A DNA stretch of 64,000 nt from Anthonomus grandis grandis (taxonomy: Eukaryota > Arthropoda > Insecta > Coleoptera > Curculionidae), in assembly GCF_022605725.1 (NCBI RefSeq), contig NC_065567.1, positions 31,599,127 through 31,663,126 of the forward strand. The letters are read 5' to 3'. This document shows positions 11,196 to 22,979 of the stretch, piece by piece. The notes beneath the pieces were generated by a model that was given only the letters and a program-made list of their open reading frames with translations, searched no databases and was not told the origin of the DNA. How positions within the stretch are numbered: position 1 is the first letter of the stretch; every line of letters begins with the position of its first letter. The position numbers and the translations under genes are program-made.

Positions 11196-11740
11196 CAGGG
11201 CATTTTATTTAAGGGGGTGATTTCTGGACCCATTTTAATAAAAAAAGTTCCTATGAACATATGTCCTAAACGTCTTAACTTTTGAGATACAGGGTGTTAA
11301 AGTTTAAAAAAAAACAGTTTTTTAATAATAACTTAAACAATATTGGAGACATTTCTAAGAAATTTGGCACATGTATTCTATGCATCAAGACGCATTTTTT
11401 GATGCGCAATAAAAAATATGTTTTCTGCCAGTGGCGTCCCTATAGGTCTTGTATTGAATATTTTTAGTGAAAAAAATAATACGCCACTGCCTTTTCTTAA
11501 AACAAAAATTATTTTTAAAATTCTCAATCGCTTTTTAGCAAATTTGATTTCTTGGTTTTTTTACGTCCGACGCATGGCTTTTGCTTAAAAAAAATGTGAA
11601 AATGCTTGTTCGTCAATTGCAAGCAAATTAAGGATCAAAATATCAGATTTATTACAAGAAGTATGAAAAGTTAAAAAATTTAAATAATTTAATAAGTACT
11701 CATGTCTATAACGCGTTCTTTGCACGTCTTTAAGGAACAC
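11196..11740. mobile_element. Second TA-flanked element adjoining the foldback
   Basis: Directly after the foldback a new CAGGGCATTTTATTTAAGGG end follows TA at 11194-11195. The far border is defined by where the LINE reading frame resumes (about 11739), preceded by GGAACACCTTA, which resembles an inverted mariner end. It contains no transposase. An internal GATACAGGGTGTTAAAG near 11286 suggests that it is itself composite. The exact right end is uncertain. Confidence 0.5.
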
Positions 11741-12299
11741 CTTATATAAATGATATAATTAATGCTGTAAATGGGTGTGAAATAGAATTATTTGCTGATG
11801 ATACCATGATTTATTTGGCTGGAAAAGATTAGGATAGGATGCAAGAAAGCATTAATAAAAATGTAAATAACTTGCTTTAATAGCCCTTATTCAGAAAAAA
11901 GCATATAGGTTAACCAATATAAACTTTGACAAGCTAAACATTGCTATAAACAATCAAAAATAAATTTAATATTTAGGAATTTGGACTGAAATTTAAAATT
12001 TTATGAACACGTCGACTATATAACGAGAAAGTTTTTAAAAAAAGTTAATTTTGTTAATAGAGTGGATAAGCATCTGTCAATAAATACTCGACTTTTAGTA
12101 CACGTATGATAGCCTAGCAGCTCCTCATCTAGAATTTTGTTCCACCACATAATGTACAATCTATCTTATTTTAAGACCGAACAATTACAATTAGTTCCAA
12201 ATCACGCCCATCGAATTAATGATGAATATTTTAAATAATTATGTTGTCTATTAAGAAAAAGATTTTATTAAGTGCTTATATGTTCTTATTTAAGATTAA

Positions 12300-15041
12300 C
12301 CCTTAAATGCATGAATTAATTTATTTTTTTAAATTTTAACCGAAAAATAAAAAAATGGTGGATTAGGTCTAAACAAAACGGGAAAATATTTAAAAAAATT
12401 GCAACAATATGCATTTAGCATAACAAAAGAAACGTGAACATGTTTAAAACAAATATTACTTTTGTTAACACATTTGTAAAATTATTCGTGAAAATTCTTA
12501 AAACAATTATTGTTTTTGTTGAAACATAAGTCCACTCCACATTTTTCATATTTCGTGTGAGTAAACCCTTTATACTTAGGATATTTGCAGCGCATTTTTG
12601 CGTCTTGTAGGACTGCCCAATGACCAATTTGGTCTGCACGGACCTCCATTGGTGGCACATGCTTCATGGGACCTCTTTTTCTCTTTTCGTCTATGTTATT
12701 TTGCAGACTGGAACTAGGGCGACCACGTTTTATAACTACAGATCTTACAGCACACAAGTAATTAGCAACTTCAGCACGGAATTCTGCTTGATTTTTTAGT
12801 TTACAGCCTGGTTGTTTTTTACTTAATGCACGTTTGTATAGCAACCACGAATTTACCAACACCAGATCTAGAAGATGGTAAAAAATCCTCATGTACCATT
12901 TGCGACTTTTTAGTTGTATTTTATACCTCCCCATTAAACTGTCTAACAGATCTACTCCACCCATATGTTTATTGTACTCTGTTATTATATAAGGGCAATC
13001 CACTTCTATAGATTTTTTTTCTTTTAGGTCAAACCTTTTTACTTTAGTAATCGGATTCCTTCCAGCAAATAAAGACGCTAGAGTTACGTATTTATTGTCT
13101 TTCATTACGTATTTATCGATATCAATTATAGCAACAAATTCATGACTAGTACCACGGTCAGCTTTTTTCAATGTAGCTTCTGTTGGTAATTTGTTGCTGG
13201 GTATTCTATTTCTTCGAATAGTACCCAAGGAATAGATTCCCTCTTTTGCTAAATGGACCATCAAGGGCAAAGCCGTATAATAATTATCATCATATAATAC
13301 GTAGTTGTGCTGTCGTGGAATAATGCTGGCCAACCGTAGGACTAGATTGGAAGTAACTCCAAAGTTGGGTTTATTGCCTGGTACGTCTTGACCTTGACCA
13401 GTCTAAATTTCAAATTTATAAGCAAACCCTGAAACTCCTGACATAACAAAAAATTTGCAATGAAATTGCAAGTTTCATTGGCATATATTGTTCCATATAG
13501 TGCTTGACTGTCGTTGAGCACATCCGTTCATCTATACTAAGATGCTGCTCTAATGAACCTGAAGAAAATTTGTTGTTGAAAAAATCAACAAGAGGTCTGA
13601 TTTTGTGCAGCCTGTCATGACCTTGCTGGCCGCGAGGTATAAAAGTATCGCTGTTGGTGAAATGTATAAATCGTCTTATCTTCTCAAACATATTTACCGA
13701 CATCACATCTGCCACTGGTGAAAATCTTAGTTCTTTACTCCAAAATGACCTCAGATTTAGCATATGAACCGATGAAGTAAAAATAATAATGCCAAGATAT
13801 TGTTTTATATTGTTTTCAGTAAAACAGGGTGGCTGCTCAGGTTTGGTTTGCACAGCATAAAGGTTAGTCTCTTGCACAATTGAAGAGATCAGATCATTGG
13901 AAAAGAAATAGTTGAAAAATTCATATGGTGTTTCTAAAGATAAAACATCGTCAGGCAATTCAACATCCCCACGAAATCGTAATTGATCTTCATTCAGCTC
14001 TAAACCCCTTGATTTCCATTCGAAATTTTTGGTCATAGGTCCCTCACCTGGTTTTATAATCAGAAATGACAAAAGTGGAAGATCATCTTCATGATCAAAT
14101 TGAGTATCGTTGCCATTTTCTTCTACATGCGATGAAAGATCGCTCTCGTTGTTGCGAATGCATTCTTCTTCTGGTAGAAAAGAAGGATCTGCAATACTAT
14201 CTGTGTCGCTATCTACACATCCATCATCACCTAGTCCCGTAAAATGTTCCCAATACTCCTGCAGATCGGCGTTAGTCAAAAACTTGTTCTTGCTCATACT
14301 AAAAATAAAGAAATCATAAAAATGCAAAGTTCTGGAAGGCTACACTTATTTTTTCTTTATATTTTACAAAAAATAAAAGACAATTTTGCTTTAGAGAAGG
14401 AGGGGGTCACAAAATAATTATTATAATTCCTGGCCTAAATAATTTGCCAATTTTATTATTTTTCAATAACGTGCAACAAAAATAAATCCTTAGCATTGCA
14501 TCCTTCTAAATTTCTAAAATTTATGAATTCTAGAAGCAGGAAACAGCATCCCCTCCTCTCCTCCAAGTCAATAAAAATTTTGCCAACATCACTTTTTTTG
14601 AGTATATATTGTCAATTATAAATATTACAAAATGTACCTAAAAAAATGCATACAATGTATATTGTTGCCAAACGGCAACAAAACAAAAAATCTATTTTTT
14701 GTAAAAAGCCCTCACATTATTCAGTTTTTCTTATTACAATCGTGAATAACATACCTGCTGCTCTCCTAAACACAATTTTATAACACAAACTGCACTGTTT
14801 TGTAAAAAAGCAAGCTTTATTGAAGATCGATAAAAACAATCGTTCGCACAACGTAATCACAGCTGACTGAATGATTTCCGGAACTACTAATTGCGCCATA
14901 TATTAAAAAATGATTGTAGCTTATTTTCTGTTGGTATGTTGCCGAACGGATGCACTATGCCCTAGAGCGGATTTCGCGATTGTGTAAATTGTATACGGCA
15001 TATTATCAGTGTGTTGCCAAAAAGCAACAAGGTTTTAAGGG
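12300..15041 (-). mobile_element. piggyBac element, 2742 bp, nearly intact
   Basis: It is flanked by TTAA at 12296-12299 and 15042-15045. The ends match as CCCTTAAATGC and, inverted, CCCTTAAAACC, so the terminal repeat is about 8 bp. CCC ends and a TTAA duplication are diagnostic of piggyBac. On the transposase-start side, three copies of a GTTGCC-based hairpin lie at 14664-14679 (perfect GTTGCC-AAAC-GGCAAC), about 14938 and about 15013. Length and gene content equal those of autonomous elements. It is inserted in the LINE. Confidence 0.92.
12482..14327 (-). pseudogene. piggyBac transposase with one frameshift and one nonsense codon
   Basis: The probable start is the Met of MSKNKFLTNADLQEYWEHF (about 14297) rather than the upstream Met. 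The order is an acidic N-terminus (rich in D/E, residues about 20-80) and a dimerisation/N-terminal domain ending in FWSKELRFSPVADVMS. The three catalytic aspartates follow in LSIDERMCS, YDDNYYTALPL and HMGGVDLLDSLMGRY. KWYMRIFYHLLDLVLVNSW and a C-terminal cysteine-rich tail (KCGVDLCFNK..NCF) complete it. The total is about 600 residues, normal for the family. Two lesions separate the halves: a frameshift around 13440-13470 and a TAG at about 13402 in FEI*TGQ, where W is expected. All catalytic residues survive, so inactivation appears relatively recent. Confidence 0.93.
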
Positions 15042-15389
15042 TTAAACAAAAAATTTAACCGTCCTATATCTGTGATTGAACACAATATTTTAAAAATGTT
15101 CATAGTGATCAAACTAGAAATCGAAATGAATTTTAATTTTAATAGATAGGTGCTATTCTAGCCAAATGATGAATTCTGTACTTTATACAGTATATTTAGC
15201 TTAAGTGTTTATGTATATATGTGGTTTAACCTTGTATTTAACTCTTAGTTTTTTATTAAGTTTTACTCATTTTACTCATTTGTATTAAGCATGTTTTTTT
15301 AGAATTCTAATTTATTATATTGTAGTATTTACACGTAGCAATTTTCCAGATTAATATAAAAAAATAATAAACAAACATTATTATCATAC

Positions 15390-16140
15390 GGGCAAAGCCC
15401 AGTTTCATCTGTGTTAAGCTTTGAAATTCAAAACAGTAATACATTAATCAGGTAATATACAGATATACAGAAAATTATTAAGTAATAATAATTAATAATT
15501 TCCAAACAATGCTTACCAATACTTGACCCAGAAATTGGTCATACGTCAAAAAGGTCAATGTCAATGAAATTATTAACACCATAGGGTAATAAAAAACTAT
15601 CAGTAGCTCTAGTTCTCAGTGATATTTTGAATTAGCTTTGAAGACTTCTCATGTAGGATATTGTAAAAAGTAAAAAGAAAAGTAATAATGAGTGCTATAT
15701 TTAACATATTAAGTATATTATTATCCAAAATATTTAATTTATATGCTATTTATTTTAAAAATATATGTAAGTTAGGTATCAGTTAAGTTGAAATAAATTA
15801 TAGAAATTACATCTATTTGACATAACTTAAAAATTTTGAAATATTTGTAGTAAAAACTCCATGTGGACACCAGCATACCATATGTTCTTTTGTACTATTT
15901 TCTTGACTGGATACTGTTCAAAGCTAGGGTTAATATATTTTCCGTTTAAATAATTGAATTGCATTTAAAAATTTACTTTTGTATTCTCTTGCTTTTGTTA
16001 GGCCGAAAGATCTTTTAGGCACTTTATGAGACACTAAGAAAAATAACGTATAAATAATTATGTTAAAAATAAATAAAAACTCTACCCCTAAAGTGCATTT
16101 TTTTTAATATATCATTTCTAAGACCCTTAAACGTCCCATC
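15390..16140. other. AT-rich intergenic DNA, no gene seen
   Basis: A/T-rich sequence after the LINE tail, without repeats or open frames worth reporting. Confidence 0.5.
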
Positions 16141-16500
16141 TGGAGATAAATCAATGCACCTTAACTGAAATGTAATTTAAAACCTGGAAGAAAAAAATCC
16201 AGGGCCGATTAAAAGGGCAATAATGGTAAATTAATTCAAAGAAATAATGTAAACAGAGATCTCGCTGCGGGGGTATAAATCTTAAAGGAGATCAAGTGTT
16301 TGCACGGAAAAAAGAATAAGATGCCGCCCGCTGTTTTAAATATCAGCTGATCATTTAATTACGAGGGCCCCTAAGCTGTTAATTTTTTTCCGAAATTTAT
16401 TTATTTTATGAGGCCGGCCTGACAGGTCAAACAAGGTCACCTACAAGGCGGGAAATATACAAATGTATAATGAAAATGCAACTTAATTAGAAGGTAATTG
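16140..16500. other. Unique-sequence island, possible regulatory element
   Basis: GC-balanced block with several motif-like words: ATCAGCTGATC (E-box palindrome), ATTTAATTACGAGG (homeodomain-like core), and CTGACAGGTCA followed by AAGGTCACC (nuclear-receptor-like half-site). No coding potential was found. Regulatory function is inference from composition and position only. Confidence 0.3.
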
Positions 16501-16534
16501 AGTTTCTGTCCGTTTTATTAAACATTATTGTAAA

Positions 16535-17579
16535 ATGGAATTTACCAACCAAGAGTACGCTCACATTGTCTTTACATATGGACGCGCTAACGGTAATGGA
16601 GCTTTGGCACGACGCTTGTACCAAGAGGTTACCAAACTTCAGGGTGTTTCAAAATACCTTTCGCCGTCTTATCGAAGTTGGCATTGGGAATTATCCGGCA
16701 CGTGGATTCAACCCTGGCCATAATAATGTAGAGATTGAGGAGCAAATACTGGAAGCTTTTACTGCAGACCCTACTGCAAGCATCAGAAAAGTAGCTGAAG
16801 ACATTGACCTTTCTAGATGGAAGGTGTGGACGACCATGAAGAAAGATGGACAGTATCCCTTTCATGGTACGGGGGTTCAGGGCTTACAAGAAGAAGACCC
16901 TGCAATACGAATTCAGTTCTGCCGCTGTTTATTGACCATGGACATCGAGGACCCGTTATTCTTAAGAAGTATCTTGTGGACAGACGAGTTCAATTTTTTG
17001 CAGGGAGGGTATTACCCACTTCCACAACCTCCACGAATGGGCTGCCAAAGATGCAAAAAACAAAAATCATTTCAGAACAGATTTTCGGTCAATGTGTGGG
17101 CCGGATTAATAGGCAGGACTATTATTGGGCCACATTTTCTACCAGAGAATTTAAATGGTGCCAAGTATTTAGATTTTCTACAAAATGATATCCCCGTTCT
17201 TCTAGACGAAGCTGGATTATTGGAACGAGAAAGACCAATAATCTCTCAGCAAGTTGGTTGTCCAGCGCATTGGTCCTTGGCTGTCAGGAATTACTTAGAC
17301 GACTGTTTTCCGGACGGTTGGATCGGTAGAGGCGGAACCTTTCCTTGGCCTCCTTAATCGCCTGACCTAACTCTGTTGCATTTTTTCATATGGGGCCGGG
17401 CAAAGGGGCTTATATACACCACCGAAATAAGAAGAAGAGAAGAGTTGATTCGCAAAATAAATGAAGCATTTGATAGGATGAACGAAAATATGACCATAAG
17501 AGTAACCACCACCGAAGTAACAAAAAGGGCTCGTGTCTGTATTAGAAATAATGGATTGCATTTTGAACATGAGCAATAA
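16535..17579 (+). pseudogene. DD41D/DUF4817 mariner transposase fossil
   Basis: The start MEFTNQEYAHIVFTYGRANG is the DUF4817 signature that opens this transposase lineage. A one-base frameshift near 16625 moves the reading frame; it continues with LPNFRVFQNTFRRLIEVG, EIEEQILEAF..DPTASIRKVA, then SILWTDEFNF (first D), VNVWAGLIG and GPHFLPENLNG. The second catalytic position reads QQVGCPAHW (V for D). After GWIGRGG an in-frame TAA (17355-17357) breaks SPDLT. The third position reads LLHFFIWG (H for D). It ends with GLHFEHEQ at 17576. Two of three catalytic residues are lost, so it cannot be active. I see no convincing terminal repeats. Confidence 0.92.
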
Positions 17580-18000
17580 ATAGTTTAAACAAAATTGTGT
17601 TTTATTTAACATTAAAACCTAAAATAACCCCACAATTGGAGCTCTAATGCTTAGTAGGCTTATGAGAGGTCTCAGTCTAATAATTTTTGTTTACATGACC
17701 TGCCGCACAAAAGAGGACATAATTCTGAGAATTGGCCAGGCATCGGCATGAGTGATATCTAAAAATAAAGGGCGTTTCAATGTCTCTATTTTTTCTATAA
17801 GTTTACACAGAAGCTTGGAATTGATCGTATTTTTATTAATACACATTAGACAAAACAAAATAAACTTTGAAACTCCGATACTAATTGTAACTTGCGCTCT
17901 ATTACCGTTTAAGTGTGAAATTTTGGTATTTCTTGAGAAAAATGCAAAAATTGCCATAAAAAATTTATAAATAAATTTCGACCTACACATATTTAGCTTC
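17580..18000. other. Noncoding 3-prime flank of the transposase fossil
   Basis: It includes a 103-codon open frame on the minus strand (17691-18002), rich in I, F, K and S, that resembles no family I know and has no supporting context. Probably chance. The segment could be residual transposon sequence, but no inverted end is found. Confidence 0.3.
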
Positions 18001-18620
18001 ACCCCCTTAAAGGATTGTATCTAGCTTTCGGACATCCTACTGTTAAAATTATTAGTTAGTTTAAATTATTTTTATCTCTTCCAGGCACTTGAGTGTAAAC
18101 ATTCTAATTTTTTTGATTATCTTTTACTTTACTCCAGATACTTGACGTAATTTTTGATGTTTTTAAAAAATAAAACTCTCGGAACTTTATTTTTTGTAGG
18201 TATTTCGGTTATAATATTTTTATTTTTTTTTTTGGTTATTTTCCAGTTTATTTTAGGCATTTTACGTAATTTTTTCTTCCACGCATTAATTTTTTCCCAA
18301 ATGTTTAAATAAAAAAAATTAAACCCCTAGAATTTTAGGTATTTCCGTTGAAAGACATTTTTTTTTGGTTATTTTTTACTTTATTCCAAATATTTAACGT
18401 AATTTTTTATATCTTCCAGGTAATTTTATTTGTTGTTTAAATGTGTAAATAAAAAAATCAAATTCACGGAATTTTGTATTTTCCAGGCATTCCAGTTGAA
18501 AACCTTCCATTTTATTTGGGTATTTCTTACTTTATTCCAGGCATTTGATGTAATTTTTTATGTCTCCAGAAATTTAGTATTTTTTTTTTAATTTTATTTG
18601 ATGCTGTATTTTTATTATTG
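18001..18620 (+). repeat. Diverged repeat array with TTCCAGGCATTT motif
   Basis: At least six degenerate copies of a unit of roughly 60-150 bp occur, with TATTCCAGGCATTTGACGTA followed by ATTTTTTATGTCTTCCAGG. The best copies are near 18083, 18240, 18385, 18483 and 18533. One further copy lies at 39640-39700, and the reverse orientation is at 2.4-3.1 kb. No coding content. Confidence 0.55.
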
Positions 18621-19690
18621 ACCTCATTTGTTAGTCATTAAATACTAAGAAACGATTTTTAAAATAAAAAAAATGTGTATTGGTATAATTAAATAATTTT
18701 TACAGACTAAAAATCCATAGAAGTTTTAATTAGAAAAAAGTGAATTTAAGAGCAAATTTTTTTTTTAATTTCAATTAATAAAAAAATTAAAGAAAAAAAT
18801 ATGCTTAAAAGATATGCATATCTTTTTTAAATAGACAAAAAAACTAAGACAGGTTTAACTTATAATTAAATTATTTATATATTATAAATATCAAATGAAA
18901 AATTGAAGAAAAAAAAAGAAAATTTAGACATACTTAATTCCCCCTTCCCTCTTAGCTTCTTAGCAAGCTCAATTTTAAGCGATCTCTTTAAATGAGCTCT
19001 TAATTTAAAAAAAAAAATATTTTTATTAAACAATTTATAAATGAACATTAAAAAAAAATTAATTGATTATTCTTAGAATTAAAAAAATTATTTTGAATTC
19101 GAAGAAAAACAAAAATTAGCTGTTGAAATTATAATATTTTAGACTACAGTCAATCCATCAATCAAATATGAAGAGCAATAAAAATGAGAAAAAAATTATG
19201 GATAAAATAATGAACAAATATAAAATAAAAATGCAAAATCAGAAGAACGCCATTGCTGAAGATTATACATAGATAAAATGTAATTAGGTGCCATAAACTG
19301 GTTTTTTTTTAGACCGCATTTTGCTTTAAGATAATAAAAAAAAATGATAAAGTATAAAAGCACACGAAAAAAACATGAAAATAAAAATTATTTAGGTATT
19401 AAATGTACATTATTTATTATTCAAAGCGACAAGACACAAGAATTTTACAATTTTAACCTGTTTAGCACTTTAGAAGCATATTTGACAGATAATAAAATCT
19501 TAATGTGCTGAGAACAAAAATTTTGCATATTTTTTTTAAATTGCCAATGCATAACTTAAGTGGATCCGATATTAGCGTGTTTATAAAATACCTATGGGTT
19601 TCTTTGAAAGTATTCTGAAAACCAAATAACACAATTTATATACGTAAAATAAATGATTAAGTGAAGTCCGAAAAATACGAGACAATTGTC
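18620..19690. other. AT-rich intergenic DNA
   Basis: A/T-rich, with a 20-bp palindrome AAAAGATATGCATATCTTTT near 18808-18828 and one box copy (ATGCATAACTTAAGTGGATCC) at about 19548. No gene seen. Confidence 0.45.
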
Positions 19691-19920
19691 ATAAGCCAGT
19701 GTCGTTTACCCTTAAAACGTGATAAAGGAGTAGCTCTTGTAAGACTACGCTTTTTTTTACTATCGCATCATCTGAAATAAGGCGTAGGGGAGTTTTTATC
19801 GCATTATATCTACCCTAATAGGAGCGTAACGGGTCAGTTCCGGCCCTTTCCGGAAGAGGTTCACGTGATTTGGCCAATCTTTCTTAAATCAGTTGTTGCC
19901 CTTTTTTTCCGGAGTTTATT
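19690..19920. other. Unique-sequence island
   Basis: A block of balanced composition (for example GGAGCGTAACGGGTCAGTTC at about 19821) between AT-rich stretches. No open frame or RNA fold is recognised. Possibly conserved noncoding DNA. Confidence 0.25.
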
Positions 19921-20137
19921 TTTTTATTATTTGTTTTGCTTCCTTTTTTGCACAAAAAATTAAAAAGAATTCCAGAAGACAGATATACAATATTCAAAAA
20001 TGTAAATTACTTAATTTATTAAGAGATTCACAACTTTTGAAAATGATGAGTTGAATTTAAATAAATCATATCAATTGTCTGGAAGAAATAAAAAATTACT
20101 TTGACTACCAATTTTTTTAAGCCAATAAAAAATACTT

Positions 20138-20240
20138 GCCATACCCATTTAAGTTATGCATATGCCTTGCTACAGGTTAAGTCACATATAAAATAATATT
20201 GGCCATATCCATTAAAGTTATGCCTAAGCCATTTTGCCTT
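20138..20240 (+). repeat. Two copies of the conserved box
   Basis: CCATTTAAGTTATGCATATGCC (20145 region) and CCATTAAAGTTATGCCTAAGCC (20208 region) are about 65 bp apart and in the same orientation as array A at 31.6-37.7 kb. They lie far from both arrays. Confidence 0.6.
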
Positions 20241-20339
20241 CCCGAAAAGTATACTTAAACAGGTTCATAAATCATATTACGACATTTACTTTGGTTAAAT
20301 AAGAAGTTATTTAAAATCTATATAAAAAAAAATCAATTT

Positions 20340-21010
20340 TCAAATATTTACACGTCACCCTCACGTTAAATCCACAAGTGGTTCGGGATAGATAACATTT
20401 TTTCAGAGATTTCTTTCAGCACCCTCGAGCTACCTACTTCACATTCATTGTACGCCGCCGGAAAAAAGGGCGTTAAAATTTTCACAGGGTTTTCACACTT
20501 TTCCTTTTACGTTTTACATCTGCATACACACACATCCGCACAATTAAGAGGTAAAAGACTACGGTGAACCGCGGAAAGAGTAATCACGGGGTTAAATAAG
20601 GGGAAAAACGTGATAATTTTGCCTTTTTGAGTATAATAGATTTAAATGCTTAATGGTCAGTTAAAAACCTCTTTTCGGCTTTAGGGGGATTTTTTTTCAT
20701 TTAATTCGTACGAATAAAAAGAGACTCTATATACTTGGTTGTGTATATATAAATAAATCTTACATGGAATTTTCAACTATTAAATAAATCAACCCCTTAT
20801 TTCTTTCCACTAATCTCCCCACATGTTTATTTGGTTAATTTCCGTTCCCCACGTCTTGGGTTCTGTTCGTACTTGTTGTCTAATGTCACTAATTTACGGC
20901 ATTAAGGCGATATTAACAAGGTGTTAGGGAATACTGCTGGAATATTAATATCGTAAGAACAGTGATTTGCGGGAAATTGTTTAACTAAGCTTGAATTTAA
21001 CCCCCATACG
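20340..21010. other. Unique-sequence island
   Basis: Balanced sequence from about 20355 to 20640 (including CAGCACCCTCGAGCTACC and GGTGAACCGCGGAAAGAG) and again around 20800-20990. No gene or RNA is recognised. Candidate regulatory DNA by composition only. Confidence 0.25.
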
Positions 21011-21179
21011 ATCCACGTTTTTGGGAATTTGTGATTTTTTCATTGATTTATCTGGATTTCATTTTTGCTACATTTTCACAAATTTTTAGAGAATTTTATA
21101 ATTATTCATTGACTTTTTTCAATATAATTTCCAACCTATTTAAGATATTTTTCTATTTTTTTACAGTGCTATAGAAGGT

Positions 21180-22170
21180 ACTTTGAATATAAATTTTATG
21201 TACAAAATTTTATTTAAGACTAAAAATGAACCTGACATGGAACAATTCTGGTTTCGAGGTAATTTTGTACTTTTTGCACTATCTACGAACTTTTTGTAAA
21301 ATTTAATAATTTACAAAGAAAAACTACATAGGCAAGTTTTATTTGGAAAAAAAACTATTTTGAATTAAAAATTTGCTTGGCTAGAACAATTTTGGTTTGC
21401 AGCTAATTTATTCACTTTTTTTAGAATAATTTAATTTTTTTTTTAAAATATTCTCTTATAAAAGAAGAACATTTTTAGACGAATAACTTCCTATATAATT
21501 CAGCTTTATGTATTCAATACTTTCTGAATTGGAACCACTTTTGCCCATCAAAACCTAGATCACAGCAGATTTAAGATTTTTGGAATAAATTGGAAATTTT
21601 AGTTTATTTAAATATTCTTAGATATTTTCTAATGTAAGTCCTAAAATTTTAAGTTATTTTTGTAAATGCTTTAAAATTTTACAGGAGGTACTTCATGGGT
21701 AAGTCTTACTAAAAACAAATATTTTAGTCTAAAACTTCTAAACAGTTTTGAAAACATTTTTTGTTTCTAAAATACCATAAATTTATATGCAAAAATTAAG
21801 AATTTATGAGGAAAAAATATTTTGCGACAAATAATTTAATATATGATCTACTTTTGTAAGTCCAATACTTTCTGAGCTAGAACCACTTTTAATTACCAAT
21901 ACTCAGATCTCACTATATTTAATTTTTTTGGAATAAATTCAAAACTTTGTTTTTTTCCTTTTTCAAGACTCTTTTCAACATAGTTTTTAAGCAATTTTTG
22001 CAATTCCTTTTCCATAGATGTTTATCACGTGAAATTTGCCTAATAAAGGTGAGATTTAGTAAGTAACAAAACTTTTTTTTCTTTTATAGAACAATTGATA
22101 AAATATTTATAAAAAAATCATTCGTCAGAAGTCCTTCAAGTCCATACTTATCCAGCTACAATTAAATTTC
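21180..22170 (+). repeat. Diverged direct repeats, about 360-bp spacing
   Basis: The block CAATACTTTCTGARYTRGAACCAC, followed by a CAGATCTCA-like stretch and TTTTTGGAATAAATT, occurs at about 21508-21600 and 21872-21955, with a weaker trace near 22135. A shorter pair, GAACAATT.TGGTTT, lies at 21240 and 21384. This is an old tandem duplication of AT-rich DNA with no coding sense. Confidence 0.55.
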
Positions 22171-22219
22171 CATCTTCAATTGAATCTTATGTAAAATCAA
22201 AAGAAAATCGAAAATCCCC

Positions 22220-22510
22220 TCTCGCTCTGTTCGAACCGATTTTAAAAGCAGCAGAATCAGACAAAGATTTTCAATTAAAGACGTCGCCGACGTCGGGGTG
22301 CAGTGCGCCGCGGCGCGGTACAGTCGAAATTAAACAGTGTTTACCCAAAATACGTTTGCTGCAATTTCTTGCCAAAATTGCAATTGCCGGGTCTATTAGA
22401 CAAGGAAACAACGGCGTCTGTAGATTTCGAAGTAATGGACCCCCAATGCGAATCAATTCGCTGCTTGATTGTTTCTAGTCGGGGGGGAGACTTGCCTTAA
22501 TAGGATAGCT
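22220..22510. other. GC-rich island with GACGTC repeat palindrome
   Basis: A distinct block containing GACGTCGCCGACGTC (about 22280-22294) and GCGCCGCGGCGCGG (about 22306). Two overlapping open frames of 61 and 65 codons on opposite strands match nothing. A GGTTCGAAC word on the minus strand near 22220 recalls a tRNA T-loop, but no cloverleaf can be drawn around it. Possibly regulatory. Confidence 0.3.
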
Positions 22511-22979
22511 ACTCACAGCTCTACGCTATTTTCAAGCTTTCAAGATGTGTATGTATTAGACGTAAACGTGTTTTTTTTATTTTTAACTCTTTTGAACCTC
22601 TTGTAGCATTTATATCCAATTCATGAGTGTCATATTCTGGATAATGCGAGATGTATGGGTGTTCTCTAAATTGGAGCTCTATGCCCCTTGTTTCCGGTTT
22701 TATTGGTTTTTTTTAGGATTTTTGAGCTTTCTCGATTTTCTTGTTTATTGCTCTTATTATTTTTTACTCTATTTAATTTGATATTATTTTATTTTAGTTG
22801 ATTTTAATATGGAAACAAGTAGAAGAAAATGATTCTTCAATATGACATGGAGGCTTTGGAACAACCTCTAATAGAATAAAAAGCAATCGAATACTTAACA
22901 AGACAGGACAAATGTTTCCTTTTTACAAAAATAGGAAGGTTCAACGCACATGCGCCGATTTCTTCAAAAATCCAACGGA

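Larger units (their letters stand above)
9742..12295 (+). pseudogene. LINE reverse transcriptase, degraded and interrupted
   Basis: Recognisable RT blocks in order: GKFPETWKESTLI (about 9778), EIRPINL (about 9859), then FLNLKRAFESADRDILLEKL (block A, about 10051), with the first catalytic aspartate position changed relative to the usual (Y/L)LDL. Then SYLNNRQHKV, the GVPKSTVLGPLL block (about 10228), and after the nested elements YINDIINAV and ELFADDTMIYLAG (catalytic FADD, about 11793). Several stops and frame changes break the frame (for example near 9895, 11832 and 11880). The family normally encodes an endonuclease upstream; it is absent here because of 5-prime truncation. Confidence 0.85.
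9720..15385 (+). mobile_element. CR1/jockey-like LINE, 5-prime truncated, with three nested insertions
   Basis: Reverse transcriptase coding sequence runs from about 9740 to 10268, resumes at about 11739, and continues past the piggyBac at 12300-15041 into about 15350. The tail (AAAAAAATAATAAACAAAC) is at about 15356-15385. Across the first two insertions the frame joins exactly when one TA is removed, giving PLL-LYINDI. Across the third, a TTAA is duplicated and the text continues with a TRNRNEF motif typical of the region after the RT. The LINE is the oldest layer of this locus. Confidence 0.8.

Noticed and set aside
16380..17720. TGACAGGTCA upstream and TGACCTGCCG downstream as terminal repeats of the second mariner
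   Set aside because: The inverted match covers only a few bases and no TA duplication is present.
17691..18002. 103-codon open frame on the minus strand
   Set aside because: Composition is that of chance frames in AT-rich DNA. No motif, no family resemblance and no transposon ends around it.
22200..22240. GGTTCGAAC on the minus strand, recalling a tRNA T-loop
   Set aside because: No matching acceptor, D-arm or anticodon stem at tRNA spacing. No tRNA gene was found in the window.
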